DNA from: Hydrogenovibrio sp. SC-1
GTDB taxonomy: Bacteria > Pseudomonadota > Gammaproteobacteria > Thiomicrospirales > Thiomicrospiraceae
NCBI RefSeq assembly: GCF_002848135.1
Contig: NZ_PKGB01000006.1
Coordinates: forward strand, 86,904-150,903
Length of the DNA: 64,000 nt
Direction of reading: 5' to 3'
How positions within the stretch are numbered: position 1 is the stretch's first letter; each line of letters starts with the position of its first letter. Both the position numbers and the translations under genes were made by a program. Positions 22,924 through 32,393 of this stretch are shown here, piece by piece. Below the pieces are notes generated by a model. The model was not told where the DNA came from and did no database searches. It saw only the letters and a program-made list of their open reading frames with translations.

Positions 22924-23358
22924 ATGGCAGTCTCAATGCAAGTCGATATTGTAAGTGCAGAGGGTTCAATGTTCTCTGGTAAAGCGGATATGGTCTTTGC
23001 ACAGGCTGCCGATGGTGAAGTCGGCATCCTGCCAAAACATACCCAGTTGTTGTCCCAGTTAAAACCAGGTCAAGTTCGTGTTGTCAGTGGAGATGAAGAA
23101 GATTTATTCTTTATCAACAGTGGTATCCTTGAAATTCAGCCTGAAATTGTGACCATTCTTGCTGACACGGCTATCCGTGCAGAAGATTTGGATCATGCAG
23201 CTGCAGAAGAAGCCAAACAGCGTGCAGAAGAAGCGATGGAGCAAGCAAAATCGGATACCGATATTGCGCGTGCCCAAGTCGAACTTGCGGAAGCTGTTGC
23301 GCAGATTCAGACAATTACCAAATTACGGGATCGTTTACAAAAGACAGGATTGTCTTAA
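22924..23358 (+). CDS. atpC: ATP synthase F1 subunit epsilon
   Basis: The rotor-base and inhibitory subunit (144 aa). It has an N-terminal beta-sandwich (ADGEVGILPKHTQLL) and two C-terminal helices. The chosen start is ATG 22924; a TTG at 22918 is possible but sits too close to AAGGA. It is the last gene of the operon, with an intrinsic terminator 18 bp later. Confidence 0.95.
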   Translation: MAVSMQVDIVSAEGSMFSGKADMVFAQAADGEVGILPKHTQLLSQLKPGQVRVVSGDEEDLFFINSGILEIQPEIVTILADTAIRAEDLDHAAAEEAKQRAEEAMEQAKSDTDIARAQVELAEAVAQIQTITKLRDRLQKTGLS

Positions 23359-23375
23359 GTCAATTTTTCGTTTAA

Positions 23376-23404
23376 GAAAAAGCACCTTCGGGTGCTTTTT
23401 TTTT
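23376..23404 (+). terminator. Intrinsic terminator of the atp operon
   Basis: AGCACC-TTCG-GGTGCT stem with a stable UUCG tetraloop, flanked by As and followed by a run of nine Ts. It is a textbook rho-independent terminator. Confidence 0.93.
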
Positions 23405-23473
23405 GTCCGTTAATTTGTCTGCTTTGGTAGAATTCATACTCGACGATTGTCTCGGTTTAACCCCTTAGAGATT

Positions 23474-23511
23474 CAAGGTAATCCATCCTTTAATTTAGAT
23501 GATTTACCTTG
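23474..23511 (+). promoter_or_regulatory. Leader hairpin before glmU
   Basis: CAAGGTAA (23474-23481) pairs with TTACCTTG (23504-23511), with an inner CATC/GATG pair. A T-rich stretch (GTTTTTATT) follows, and the glmU ATG is 27 bp further. The layout resembles an attenuator or an RNA processing hairpin in the glmU leader. No promoter could be placed with confidence. Confidence 0.4.
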
Positions 23512-23538
23512 TGTTTTTATTATATTTGGAGCCACTGA

Positions 23539-24903
23539 ATGTCCTTAAAAATTCTTGTTCTTGCTGCAGGCAAGGGCACTCGTATGCGTTCACATCATCC
23601 GAAAGTATTGCAGCCTTTAGCACAGAAACCATTACTTGCCCATGTGGTAGAAACCGCTGAAAATTTGACTGATCAAGCCATTATCACTATCGTTGGTCAC
23701 GGAGCAGAGCAGGTTAAATCTGTGATGGGTTCTGAGGGTTTAATCTACATAGAGCAGGAAGAGCAACTCGGAACAGGTCATGCAGTCCAAGTTGCTGAAT
23801 CTCATTTCGATGATAACGATACGGTCTTGATTTTATACGGTGATGTTCCATTAACCCGGAAATCGACACTTGAGAACTTGATTTCAAAAGTTGATGAACA
23901 ACATCCACTGGCACTTCTTACAATTGAATTAGCTGATTCCAGTGGTTATGGCCGAATTGTCAGGAATGCGGCTGGTGCAGTGACTTCTATTGTCGAACAG
24001 AAGGACGCAAGTGAAGCTCAGAAACAGATCAAGGAAATTAATACGGGTATGTTGGCAGCAAAAGGTGGATCGCTTAGGCAGTGGTTGTCACAACTATCCA
24101 ATGATAATGCACAAGGTGAATACTATTTAACAGATATTGTTTCACTATGTGTCGATTCAGGTTGTCAGGTTGCAACTTCACAACCGGATTCGGAAATTGA
24201 AGTACTTGGTGTTAATGATAAGCGTCAACTTCAAGGGTTAGAGCGTGATTATCAAGCCTTACTAGCAGATGATTTAATGTCAAAAGGGGTAACACTTGTT
24301 GACTCTAGTCGACTCGATATCCGTGGGCACGTTGATGTGGGGATGGATGTGTCTATTGACGTGAATGTCATTTTTGAGGGGAAGGTTTCTTTAGGAGACA
24401 ATGTTACAATTGGTGCAAATTGTGTCATTCGAAATGCCCATATTGCTGCCAACACGGTGATTCATCCCTTCAGTCATATTGATGGTGCGCAATTGGATGA
24501 AAGTTGCGATATCGGTCCTTATGCAAGGCTCAGACCTGGAACTACTTTGGCTCAATCCGTTAAAATTGGAAATTTTGTCGAAACCAAAAACGCGCAAATT
24601 GCGACGGGATCAAAGGTGAATCACTTATCTTATATTGGGGATACCAAGATGGGATCAAATGTGAATATTGGCGCTGGCACTATTACCTGTAATTACGATG
24701 GTACAAATAAACATCAAACCCTTATTGGTGATGATGTATTTGTGGGTTCAGATACACAATTAGTGGCGCCCGTTACGATCGAGAAAGGCGCAACGATTGG
24801 AGCCGGCTCAACCATTACTAAAACGGCTCCAGCTAACACTTTGACTTTATCGCGCAGTAAGCAGCTAAGTATTGCAACTTGGCAAAGACCGCAGAAAAAA
24901 TAA
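23539..24903 (+). CDS. glmU: Bifunctional UDP-GlcNAc pyrophosphorylase / GlcN-1-P acetyltransferase
   Basis: Makes UDP-GlcNAc for peptidoglycan and lipopolysaccharide (454 aa). The N-terminal uridylyltransferase has LAAGKGTRMRSHHPKVLQ (residues 8-25). The C-terminal half is a left-handed beta-helix of hexapeptide repeats ending in the acetyltransferase region. A TTTGGAG ribosome site precedes the ATG. The stop codon abuts an exact copy of the CCAGGCCTGG palindrome. Confidence 0.97.
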   Translation: MSLKILVLAAGKGTRMRSHHPKVLQPLAQKPLLAHVVETAENLTDQAIITIVGHGAEQVKSVMGSEGLIYIEQEEQLGTGHAVQVAESHFDDNDTVLILYGDVPLTRKSTLENLISKVDEQHPLALLTIELADSSGYGRIVRNAAGAVTSIVEQKDASEAQKQIKEINTGMLAAKGGSLRQWLSQLSNDNAQGEYYLTDIVSLCVDSGCQVATSQPDSEIEVLGVNDKRQLQGLERDYQALLADDLMSKGVTLVDSSRLDIRGHVDVGMDVSIDVNVIFEGKVSLGDNVTIGANCVIRNAHIAANTVIHPFSHIDGAQLDESCDIGPYARLRPGTTLAQSVKIGNFVETKNAQIATGSKVNHLSYIGDTKMGSNVNIGAGTITCNYDGTNKHQTLIGDDVFVGSDTQLVAPVTIEKGATIGAGSTITKTAPANTLTLSRSKQLSIATWQRPQKK

Positions 24904-24915
24904 CCAGGCCTGGTT
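24902..24915. repeat. CCAGGCCTGG palindrome, exact copy 2 (after glmU)
   Basis: The core at 24904-24913 starts in the last base of the glmU region and follows its TAA. The flanks AAATAA and TTGTTT extend the hairpin to about nine pairs around a GGCC loop, giving a weak terminator. Confidence 0.85.
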
Positions 24916-24938
24916 GTTTAGACGCTAGGAGAGAAGAT

Positions 24939-25205
24939 TTGCTCTATATTACGTTAAAGCCATTACAAGCAGACCCTTTACAAGCATTGATGGAAAAGCA
25001 GGGGTGGCAGGTCATCAGTAAAGATGGCGGTCAAAGTCAGTTTGTCGGTTGGGCTTATGTCATTCATTATCAGTTAATGCATGATAAACAATTAGCGGAA
25101 GCATGGTTGCATTATTCAGACAATCAGGGCAAGTTGGAATCCTATTGTGAATTGAATCCTGCTGCCAAGCCCTTGTTGGAACCCTTAATTGAAAACTGTC
25201 AATAG
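24939..25205 (+). CDS. Small conserved-looking protein of unknown function
   Basis: An 88-aa soluble protein, not recognised. A TTG start at 24939 with AGGAGAG 6 nt upstream is preferred over an earlier TTG that would overlap glmU and read through the palindrome. It is rich in Leu, Gln and Trp, with no membrane segment and no metal motif. It ends 3 bp before ubiA and is probably co-transcribed with it. Confidence 0.65.
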   Translation: MLYITLKPLQADPLQALMEKQGWQVISKDGGQSQFVGWAYVIHYQLMHDKQLAEAWLHYSDNQGKLESYCELNPAAKPLLEPLIENCQ

Positions 25206-25208
25206 CCT

Positions 25209-26072
25209 ATGACGAAACAAACGATCAAAGCCTATTTTCAATTGACCCGTTTAAACCGACCTATCGGTATCTATTTGGTGCTTTGGCCGGCATTATGGGC
25301 ACTGTGGTTAGCAGCTGATGGAAACCCTCCCATTGATACAGTGATTATTTTTATTTTAGGGGCGATTATTATGCGTTCCGCAGGCTGTGTCATTAATGAT
25401 TATGCAGATCGTCATTTGGATGGACATGTTTCACGTACCTGTGCAAGACCGCTAGCCACAGGTCAATTGTCTGACAAGCAAGCATTGCTCTTTTTCACAA
25501 TCCTAGTTTTGCTCGGTTTTGGTTTGGTTTTGTTATTGAATAGTCTGACAATATGGATGTCATTGGGAGCCGTATTATTGGCGACCTTATATCCCTTTAT
25601 GAAACGCTATACATATTGGCCGCAAGCCTTTTTAGGAGCGGCCTTCGCTTGGGCAATACCGATGGGGTTTAGCGCTGTGCAAAACCAAGTCCCATGGCAA
25701 GCATGGGTGGTATTTTCGGTGACGTTGGTGTGGGCACTGATTTATGATACCGCCTATGCCATTGCGGATAAGGAAGATGACTTGAAAATTGGTATCAAAT
25801 CAACGGCCATATTATTTGGAAACCAGGTTCAATGGGTGATTGGCTTTTTTCAGCTAATTATGCTGTCCGGACTGGTTTGGATAGGACAGTTATTTGAATT
25901 GGGGACTGTTTATCATTTAGCCTTAATTGCAGTCTGCGGGTTATTTGGTTATCATCAATACTTACTATCAAAAAACGACCCTGCACAAGCCTTTAAAGCA
26001 TTTTTAAATAATCACTGGGTAGGATTGGTGGTTTTGGTAGCCATTATCGGAGACCAGTCTTTAGCGGGTTAG
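25209..26072 (+). CDS. ubiA: 4-hydroxybenzoate polyprenyltransferase
   Basis: An inner-membrane enzyme (287 aa, eight or nine helices) that prenylates 4-hydroxybenzoate in ubiquinone synthesis. The first Asp-rich motif is NDYADRHLDGHV and the second is DKEDDLKIG. The product of ubiC (27710-28231) is its substrate, although the two genes are not in one operon here. Confidence 0.96.
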   Translation: MTKQTIKAYFQLTRLNRPIGIYLVLWPALWALWLAADGNPPIDTVIIFILGAIIMRSAGCVINDYADRHLDGHVSRTCARPLATGQLSDKQALLFFTILVLLGFGLVLLLNSLTIWMSLGAVLLATLYPFMKRYTYWPQAFLGAAFAWAIPMGFSAVQNQVPWQAWVVFSVTLVWALIYDTAYAIADKEDDLKIGIKSTAILFGNQVQWVIGFFQLIMLSGLVWIGQLFELGTVYHLALIAVCGLFGYHQYLLSKNDPAQAFKAFLNNHWVGLVVLVAIIGDQSLAG

Positions 26073-26095
26073 ATGATTTGCGATAAAGGCTTAAG

Positions 26096-26602
26096 CTATT
26101 GTAAGGTTATGCTTTCAGGGGTTGATAACAGTGGATCTAAGCTCAACTGCCAATTGGCTGTATCATAGGCTTGTATAAAGACTTTGAGTAAGGTGCCCAT
26201 AAATTCAGCGTCATAGCTAAATTGAATGCCAGGTCCGGTCTCTGGTTCCAGTATGAGTTGAGGAGACGGGGTTTCAAGTCCTTTCAACGTGAGTTTAGTT
26301 AGTAAAATGGGGGTCTTACCTAAAGGCTCTGAAGCTTGCTCAGGTTCCTGGTAGGGCGCATTGTAATTGGCTTCGAGTTGACCCTTTTCCGCTGCAGCTT
26401 GATACATGGCTAATGATTTCTGAGACAAAATAGCTTGGCCTGTCTGAGGGTGTTTTCCCTGTAAGGTTGGCAATAATAATTGCAGATAACGGCGTGTTAT
26501 CCAAGCTTGCAGGCTTTGTTGATTTTTGGTGTGCAGCTTAAACAAGATCCGATCTTCGAGCGGTTCGTAACGGGCTTGTATCTGTTTAATGTGATCGGAC
26601 AT
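26096..26602 (-). CDS. Conserved hypothetical protein
   Basis: A 168-aa soluble protein of unknown function. The N-terminus (YEPLEDRILFKLHTKN, then QAWITRRYLQLLLPTL) resembles a conserved proteobacterial family of unknown role seen near polysaccharide or respiratory genes. No catalytic motif is evident. The ATG at 26602 is chosen over a TTG at 26618-26620. It is divergent from the next gene, with only 23 bp between starts. Confidence 0.7.
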   Translation of the reverse strand: MSDHIKQIQARYEPLEDRILFKLHTKNQQSLQAWITRRYLQLLLPTLQGKHPQTGQAILSQKSLAMYQAAAEKGQLEANYNAPYQEPEQASEPLGKTPILLTKLTLKGLETPSPQLILEPETGPGIQFSYDAEFMGTLLKVFIQAYDTANWQLSLDPLLSTPESITLQ

Positions 26603-26625
26603 AGTCTTATTTGGGAGCAACTTAT

Positions 26626-27720
26626 TTGAATATTAGAGCATCAAGCATTATACCTTGTCCTGCTTGGTTAAACGTTATGATCTTAAGTTGTCTGCCCGTT
26701 TTATGCGTTGCAGAAACCTCGCAACCCCCTAATCCCCCACCAGCTTCCAATGAACTGCCAGCCGAATCCTCGGATCAGAAAACCTATTTTTTAGAACATA
26801 CCGATATTCCGATGTTGAATGAAACTTTAAATAGGTTGGATGACTGGCAAAAGTGGGTGGGGAGTGAAGTTGAAGATTTAGGTCAGGCAACCGATAATTT
26901 TTTTGGCACAGAAGTGGCCTTTGAGCAAAGTAAAGGTAATCGCTTAGACATCAGTTTTCCGTTTCAATTCCACCAGGATGGTCAGATTGACCAGTCAATC
27001 AATTTACGCGCTAAAATAGATCTGCCAAGAACCAATAAAAAATGGCAAATCATTGTGACTTCTGCTGAACAATCTCTCACGGAAAGTTTAACCGGTAATG
27101 ACAATACCCAACCAGTTCAAAGAAAGGCCACGGCCGTCAATGATAAAAACAACAGTAATGCAGTTGGATTACGTTTTTTAATTGATACCAAGGATGTCAT
27201 TTCTTCGTTTGTTGGGTTTGGCGTTAATTTTCGGAATATTATCCAACCAGACCCTTATGCCCGAATTAAAGGGAATAAAAAATGGTTGTTAAGTCCGGTT
27301 TGGACATCACGTATGAGTCATGATTTATTTTGGGAAAGCGTACAAGGTGTGGGATTAAGGTCTACTCAAACATTTGATGCAAACTTAGGAAAACAGCATT
27401 TATTTCGATCTGAAACCATCGGGACTTGGTTAGATAAGGAACAGGCTTACGATATTGACCATAATTTTATTTTGTTTGATCAAGTCAATGTTCATCGTGG
27501 TTTGGCTTATCACTTAGGTTGGAGTTGGACCACAAAAGAAAAAGGGTTTCATTTGTCTGCATATCATGCCGGCGTTAATTGGCGAGAACGGGTTTATAAA
27601 AGATGGTTATTTGTTGAATTGGAACCCAGAGTCGATTTTTCGGAATCGAATGATTTTAAACAGGCAGACTTTAGTATTCTGCTTATGCTAGAAGCACAGT
27701 TTTATAAAGTTAAACCTTGA
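26626..27720 (+). CDS. Predicted secreted or outer-membrane protein of unknown function
   Basis: A 364-aa protein with a probable signal peptide (hydrophobic MILSCLPVLCVA, cleavage near AETS, about residue 29). The mature part has alternating polar and aromatic strands (for example LAYHLGWSWTTK and FSILLMLEAQF) and ends in a hydrophobic strand, suggesting a beta-barrel. A TTG start at 26626 has GGGAG 8 nt upstream. An earlier TTG at 26611 is unlikely. Its 3' end overlaps the convergent ubiC by 11 bp. Confidence 0.65.
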   Translation: MNIRASSIIPCPAWLNVMILSCLPVLCVAETSQPPNPPPASNELPAESSDQKTYFLEHTDIPMLNETLNRLDDWQKWVGSEVEDLGQATDNFFGTEVAFEQSKGNRLDISFPFQFHQDGQIDQSINLRAKIDLPRTNKKWQIIVTSAEQSLTESLTGNDNTQPVQRKATAVNDKNNSNAVGLRFLIDTKDVISSFVGFGVNFRNIIQPDPYARIKGNKKWLLSPVWTSRMSHDLFWESVQGVGLRSTQTFDANLGKQHLFRSETIGTWLDKEQAYDIDHNFILFDQVNVHRGLAYHLGWSWTTKEKGFHLSAYHAGVNWRERVYKRWLFVELEPRVDFSESNDFKQADFSILLMLEAQFYKVKP

Positions 27721-28231
27721 ACCTTGGTAGAAAAGCTTCTGTCAGCAAAAGAGGGGCTTGTTGCTGCTTGAAGATGGAACGGCGTGCAAATGTTGGCCCT
27801 TGCGGCCAATCAGTCGTTAAGTGTGGCCAATAATCTGCGGGATGTTGACACAATTCAAAAGGGGTTCTTTCTAAGTTTGGGATCTGAAAGAGCACCTCAC
27901 CTAAGGGTCGATTGCCGAGATGTTTGATTTGGTACCAAGGGTTGTTGGGTTGCCAATCTGGAATCACGGTTCGCGCATAGATCATAGGCAGCCCCTTTAC
28001 ATGGAGGCAGACACAGCGTACCCACACTTTTTCTCCTGACGCTAATTCTAATAAACGTGCTTCTGACGCCATGGGCGTTGCTAATCCCTCGGCGAGCACT
28101 TCCACTTCAATCGCGCCAAACGTTTGGCGTAGGTTTTCAGTAAGAGATCCATTGTCTAATAACCACGGCTTAAGTTCAGTGGGTAAACCCAACCGTTCAA
28201 GTAAGCGCAAAGGAAGCCAGTGTTTAAGCAT
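27710..28231 (-). CDS. ubiC: Chorismate--pyruvate lyase
   Basis: Produces 4-hydroxybenzoate, the first step of ubiquinone synthesis (173 aa). Family features seen: WLLDNGSLTENL near the N-terminus, the VWVRCV strand, MIYARTVIP and RPLGEVLF, with the active-site Arg and Glu in these motifs. It overlaps the recG stop by 8 bp, so it is the distal gene of a recG-ubiC pair. Confidence 0.92.
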   Translation of the reverse strand: MLKHWLPLRLLERLGLPTELKPWLLDNGSLTENLRQTFGAIEVEVLAEGLATPMASEARLLELASGEKVWVRCVCLHVKGLPMIYARTVIPDWQPNNPWYQIKHLGNRPLGEVLFQIPNLERTPFELCQHPADYWPHLTTDWPQGPTFARRSIFKQQQAPLLLTEAFLPRFKV

Positions 28232-30299
28232 GTTTATAATCCATCTTGGTTCCCACCCATCGCTGATGAAGCTGATCGCTGATTTCGGGTGCAGTTTTAA
28301 CTAAAGTTTGTGCCCAGTGTTTTGCTTCAGGGATAAGGTGTTGGTCGCGCTTTAAGTCGGCAATGCGAAATTGGAGGCCACCCGTTTGGCGCGTGCCTAA
28401 AATTTCACCTGGCCCGCGAATTTTCAAATCTTCTTCGGCGATTCTAAAACCATCATTGGATTCACGCATAATATGCAATCGAGCTTTACTCGTTTCACTT
28501 AAAGGGGCTTGATAGAGTAACACGCAATGACTTTTTTTGCTGCCTCGGCCGACACGTCCTCTCAATTGGTGCAGTTGTGCCAGCCCTAGTCGTTCAGCGT
28601 TTTCAATAATCATTAAACTGGCATTTGGGACATTGACGCCCACTTCAATCACTGTTGTGGCCACTAGCAAATCTAGCTGATGGTTTTTGAACGCATCCAT
28701 TAGTAAGGATTTTTCATCTCCCTTTAGTCGGCCATGAATCAAGCCCACTCTTAATTTTGGCCAGTAATCTCTAAATTGCTGTGCGGTGACTTCGGCGGCT
28801 TGGGCATGCAGTAATTCAGACTCTTCAATTAAGGGGCATACCCAATAAGCTTGCACTCCCTGCTCACATTGTGCGACCAGATGCGCCATCACATCATGAC
28901 GCTTTTCATTGCTTAACACGGCGGTATCAATCGGCTGACGGCCAGGTGGTAGTTCATCGATAATCGATAAATCCAAATCGCCATAAGCGGTCATGGCTAA
29001 AGTCCGTGGAATAGGCGTTGCCGTCATAATTAATTGGTGTGGATGTGCTTGGTCGTTTTGGGTGCCTTTATCATGGAGGGCTAAGCGTTGGTGCACACCA
29101 AAGCGGTGTTGCTCATCGATAATCACCAACCCCAGTTTGTGAAAGATGACCGCCTCTTGGAAGAGCGCGTGAGTGCCGATAATGACTTTTGCATGGCCTT
29201 GTGAAATTTGTTCGAGCATATAGCGCTTTTCGGCGGCTTTCATGCGACCATTTAACCAAGCCATTTCAATTGAAAGCGGTTGTAACCATTCCGAAAAATG
29301 ATTGCGGTGTTGTTCGGCAAGAATTTCAGTGGGCGCCATTATGGCCACTTGATAGCCGGTATCTGCCGCTTGAATCGCAGCCAAAGCGGCGATGACGGTT
29401 TTGCCTGAACCGACATCCCCTTGCACTAATCGTTGCATGGGATGCGGTTGTTGCAGGTCGGCCTGCAATTCGCCTAGCACCCGTTGTTGAGCAGAGGTCA
29501 ATGCAAAGGGGAGTAACGCTAATAGATGATTGACCATTTGACTGGCTGGAAAAACAGGAGCCTGACGCCGTTTCTCAACTTGTCGAATCCATTGCAAACT
29601 GAGTTGGCTACTGAGCAATTCTTCAAAGATGAGGCGGCGTTGTGCCGGGTGTTGGAATTGCTTGATGCTCAGAAGGTCATCCTCCGGTTGTGGTTGATGA
29701 AGCTGACGTAGAGCTTCATTAATCGGTGGTAATTGGAGACTGTCACATAAAGTTTCAGGCAAGATTTCGGCTAAAGGGTATTGTTTTAATAACTGTAGTG
29801 CTTGTTGTATTAGCTTGAGCAGCGTCGCTTGACCTAAGCCTTCGGTCACAGGATAGACGGGGTTTAAGGTGGTTTCTAAGGGTGGCGGAGAGCTGAGTGA
29901 GAATAGTTGATAGTGGGGGTGTACCATTTCCAATCCGGTAGGGCCAGAACGTACTTCACCAAAGGCTCTTAAGCCCTGTCCTCTTTTAAATTGCTGTGCT
30001 TGACGATAATGAAAGTGAAAGAAGCGGCAGGTGAGGGTTTGGCCGGAAGAGTCAATAAGCTTTACCAGTAAACTACTGTTGCGGCTTTGGGTCATCTGTT
30101 GGCTGATGATTTCACCTTCTATGAGTGCTTCTTGGCCAATAAATATCTGGCCCAAAGGGGTGAGCTTGGTTTTGTCCTGATAGCGAATTGGCAAGTGAAA
30201 CAACAAATCTTGTACCACCGTTAATCCTAAACGGTGTAGCTTTTCAGCCAATTTATCGCCAACACCTTTTAAAGACGTTAATTTTTGTTGTGCCAACAT
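28224..30299 (-). CDS. recG: ATP-dependent DNA helicase RecG
   Basis: A branch-migration helicase for stalled forks and recombination (691 aa; E. coli 693). It has an N-terminal wedge/OB domain, Walker A GDVGSGKTVIAALAA, the DEQHRFG box, TATPIPRT and the C-terminal QLRGRVGRG motif. The ATG at 30299 is preferred over a TTG at 30341 because it gives the usual length. It lies near spoT and gmk, as in E. coli, but interrupted here. Confidence 0.96.
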   Translation of the reverse strand: MLAQQKLTSLKGVGDKLAEKLHRLGLTVVQDLLFHLPIRYQDKTKLTPLGQIFIGQEALIEGEIISQQMTQSRNSSLLVKLIDSSGQTLTCRFFHFHYRQAQQFKRGQGLRAFGEVRSGPTGLEMVHPHYQLFSLSSPPPLETTLNPVYPVTEGLGQATLLKLIQQALQLLKQYPLAEILPETLCDSLQLPPINEALRQLHQPQPEDDLLSIKQFQHPAQRRLIFEELLSSQLSLQWIRQVEKRRQAPVFPASQMVNHLLALLPFALTSAQQRVLGELQADLQQPHPMQRLVQGDVGSGKTVIAALAAIQAADTGYQVAIMAPTEILAEQHRNHFSEWLQPLSIEMAWLNGRMKAAEKRYMLEQISQGHAKVIIGTHALFQEAVIFHKLGLVIIDEQHRFGVHQRLALHDKGTQNDQAHPHQLIMTATPIPRTLAMTAYGDLDLSIIDELPPGRQPIDTAVLSNEKRHDVMAHLVAQCEQGVQAYWVCPLIEESELLHAQAAEVTAQQFRDYWPKLRVGLIHGRLKGDEKSLLMDAFKNHQLDLLVATTVIEVGVNVPNASLMIIENAERLGLAQLHQLRGRVGRGSKKSHCVLLYQAPLSETSKARLHIMRESNDGFRIAEEDLKIRGPGEILGTRQTGGLQFRIADLKRDQHLIPEAKHWAQTLVKTAPEISDQLHQRWVGTKMDYKHA

Positions 30300-30346
30300 C
30301 GTGATCGGTTCCAAGCTAAAAGCAAGGGCATATTTTAACAATAATG

Positions 30347-30358
30347 ACTAGGTCTGGT
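30347..30358. repeat. Degenerate copy of the palindrome (ACTAGGTCTGGT)
   Basis: Two mismatches from ACCAGGCCTGGT, but it keeps the AATG-A and TCACTTTT flanks that make a hairpin with the minus strand. It lies between recG and the Amt-GGDEF gene. Confidence 0.4.
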
Positions 30359-30370
30359 CACTTTTAGCGT

Positions 30371-30401
30371 AAAAAAGCGAGTGTCGGCTCGAGTCACCGC
30401 T
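30371..30401 (-). terminator. Terminator of the Amt-GGDEF gene
   Basis: On the minus strand, directly after the stop, a GCG-GTG/CAC-CGC stem (one bulged base) around a CTCGAG-containing loop is followed by six Ts. Confidence 0.55.
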
Positions 30402-32243
30402 CTAATAGATAACCCATTGGCTTTTGCCGCGTTTTTTAGCGGTATACATGGCTTGGTCAGCGCGTTTGAGTAGGTCATCCACAGAGCAATGGCACTGGTC
30501 ATCAAATAATGTTAACCCGACTGAGGCACTAATAGTCACCACTTCTCCACAAGGGAGTTCAATGTCCAATTGCATGGCTGCAATGATTTTGTCGGCAACG
30601 GTCGCAGCATAGCTGTCATTTTGAATGCCTTCCAGTAAAATAACGAATTCATCTCCGCCAAATCGGGCTGCCAAATCCACTTTACGGATGGACGCTTGAA
30701 TACGTTTGGCAGCTTCCTTGAGTAGATAGTCGCCCGCATCATGACCATGAACGTCATTCACATTTTTAAAACCATCTAAGTCGATAAAGAATAGTGCATT
30801 GGTTTGTGGCTGGCGTTTGAGTCGTAACAGCGATTTATCCAATTCAGTGACCAGTAGTCGACGTTTTGCTAAGCCAGTGAGCAGGTCATAGTTGGCCACA
30901 TGAATGGTTTCGGCAATCAATTCTTCTTTTTCGGAACTGATCTGATTAAAGGCTTGAGTAACATTGTTGTAGTAGGCGGCAATCACTGAGGCATCGGAAT
31001 AGGGTTCGATCATAATGCGTTTGGAAAAGTCTTGATTAGTCGCTTGAATATTCATCGCATGCGCTAAATCAAACATGGAGGTCGAGGCTTGATGTTCGCT
31101 GATATTGAGCCCTAAAATTTCATCGGTTTCCGAAACACGCAACGGCATAATGCGATTAATGAGCCAAAGAGCGGCAAAAGTCACACAGAAACTTAGCATG
31201 CCAACACTGACAATTCCCAGTAGTTGAATTTGTAATTGCTCAACCAAGGGGTGATCTGTTTGAAGAAAAGGAATCGCTAAGGTGCCGGCAATGCCCGCAA
31301 ATAGATGTACGGGAACCGCTTCTATTGCATCATCAATCTTTAATTTAGCCAGTACCACTTGTCCCCATAAATAGGCCAAATATCCGACAAAGCCGATAAG
31401 AATGGCGGCGAAAGGGGACGCTAGGTGTGCGGAGGCGGTAATGGCAACCAGGCCGGATAAGATACCATACATGATGGAACCGACTTGATAATAGCCAGTG
31501 AGAATGCGACTGATAATCAGGCCAGAAATGCCACCCACGGCACCGGCAATCATGGTGTTTAGAATGACCTGGCCGGTGAGTACATTTAGTGCTAACACAC
31601 TGCCGCCATTAAAACCGATCCATCCAAGCCAAATCAGGAAAACGCCCAAGGCGCTATGGGCCAAATTGGCTTGTTCAAAACGGTGGGAGTCGGCCGTTTC
31701 ATCAAAACGCCCGATACGCGGACCAATAATCAAAATGGCTGCTAAAGCTGCCCAACCACCAACTGAGTGAACCACGGTTGAGCCAGCAAAATCAATAAAT
31801 CCTAGTTGCGCAAGCCAGCCGGCTTCATGCCAAATCCAGTGGGCTTGTATTGGGTAAATGAATAATGACACGATTAAGGCGATTAAGATATATGCGACAT
31901 ACTTGGTTCTTTCCGCAATGGCTCCGGAAATAATGGTGACGGCGGTCGAGGCAAACATGGCGTGAAACAGCACAAGGGTGAGATCGGTTAGTGAGTCATG
32001 GTAAAAGAACAATGGCTGCCAACTGAACCAACCGTTGAGGCTGTTGCCCAACATCATACTTGCACCAAAAAAAACAAAAACTAAGAACGCAATCAGGAAG
32101 TCACTGAGGTTTTTGATTGCGGTGGAAATGGAATTTTTTGCACGAGTTGCTCCCGCTTCAAGTGCTGTAAAGCCAGGCTGCATCAATGCAACCAGCACCG
32201 CACTGAAAAGCACCCATAAAATATCGACGCTTTGCTCACTCAT
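30402..32243 (-). CDS. Ammonium transporter-like sensor fused to a diguanylate cyclase
   Basis: A 613-aa fusion. The first 400 residues are a full Amt/Rh channel domain of about 11 helices, retaining both pore histidines (VVHSVGG near residue 158 and VPVHLFAG near 312). A helical linker (about 400-445) leads to a cytoplasmic GGDEF domain with intact RFGGDEF near 529 and a RKVD inhibitory site. It probably converts ammonium availability or flux into c-di-GMP. No glnK gene is adjacent, unlike ordinary amtB. The ATG at 32243 is chosen over a TTG two codons upstream. It is monocistronic. Confidence 0.92.
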   Translation of the reverse strand: MSEQSVDILWVLFSAVLVALMQPGFTALEAGATRAKNSISTAIKNLSDFLIAFLVFVFFGASMMLGNSLNGWFSWQPLFFYHDSLTDLTLVLFHAMFASTAVTIISGAIAERTKYVAYILIALIVSLFIYPIQAHWIWHEAGWLAQLGFIDFAGSTVVHSVGGWAALAAILIIGPRIGRFDETADSHRFEQANLAHSALGVFLIWLGWIGFNGGSVLALNVLTGQVILNTMIAGAVGGISGLIISRILTGYYQVGSIMYGILSGLVAITASAHLASPFAAILIGFVGYLAYLWGQVVLAKLKIDDAIEAVPVHLFAGIAGTLAIPFLQTDHPLVEQLQIQLLGIVSVGMLSFCVTFAALWLINRIMPLRVSETDEILGLNISEHQASTSMFDLAHAMNIQATNQDFSKRIMIEPYSDASVIAAYYNNVTQAFNQISSEKEELIAETIHVANYDLLTGLAKRRLLVTELDKSLLRLKRQPQTNALFFIDLDGFKNVNDVHGHDAGDYLLKEAAKRIQASIRKVDLAARFGGDEFVILLEGIQNDSYAATVADKIIAAMQLDIELPCGEVVTISASVGLTLFDDQCHCSVDDLLKRADQAMYTAKKRGKSQWVIY

Positions 32244-32393
32244 GGTCAAATCACTTTAATGATGAAATCATAAGCTTTTAAGCAAGAAACATACCTTTTA
32301 TTAGTTTTTATTTATATCTAGGGTATTAGTGGGTATTTATTAGAGCTATCAAAACTCCAAGTCTTGTTTAGGGACATAGTTATGCATGTATTG

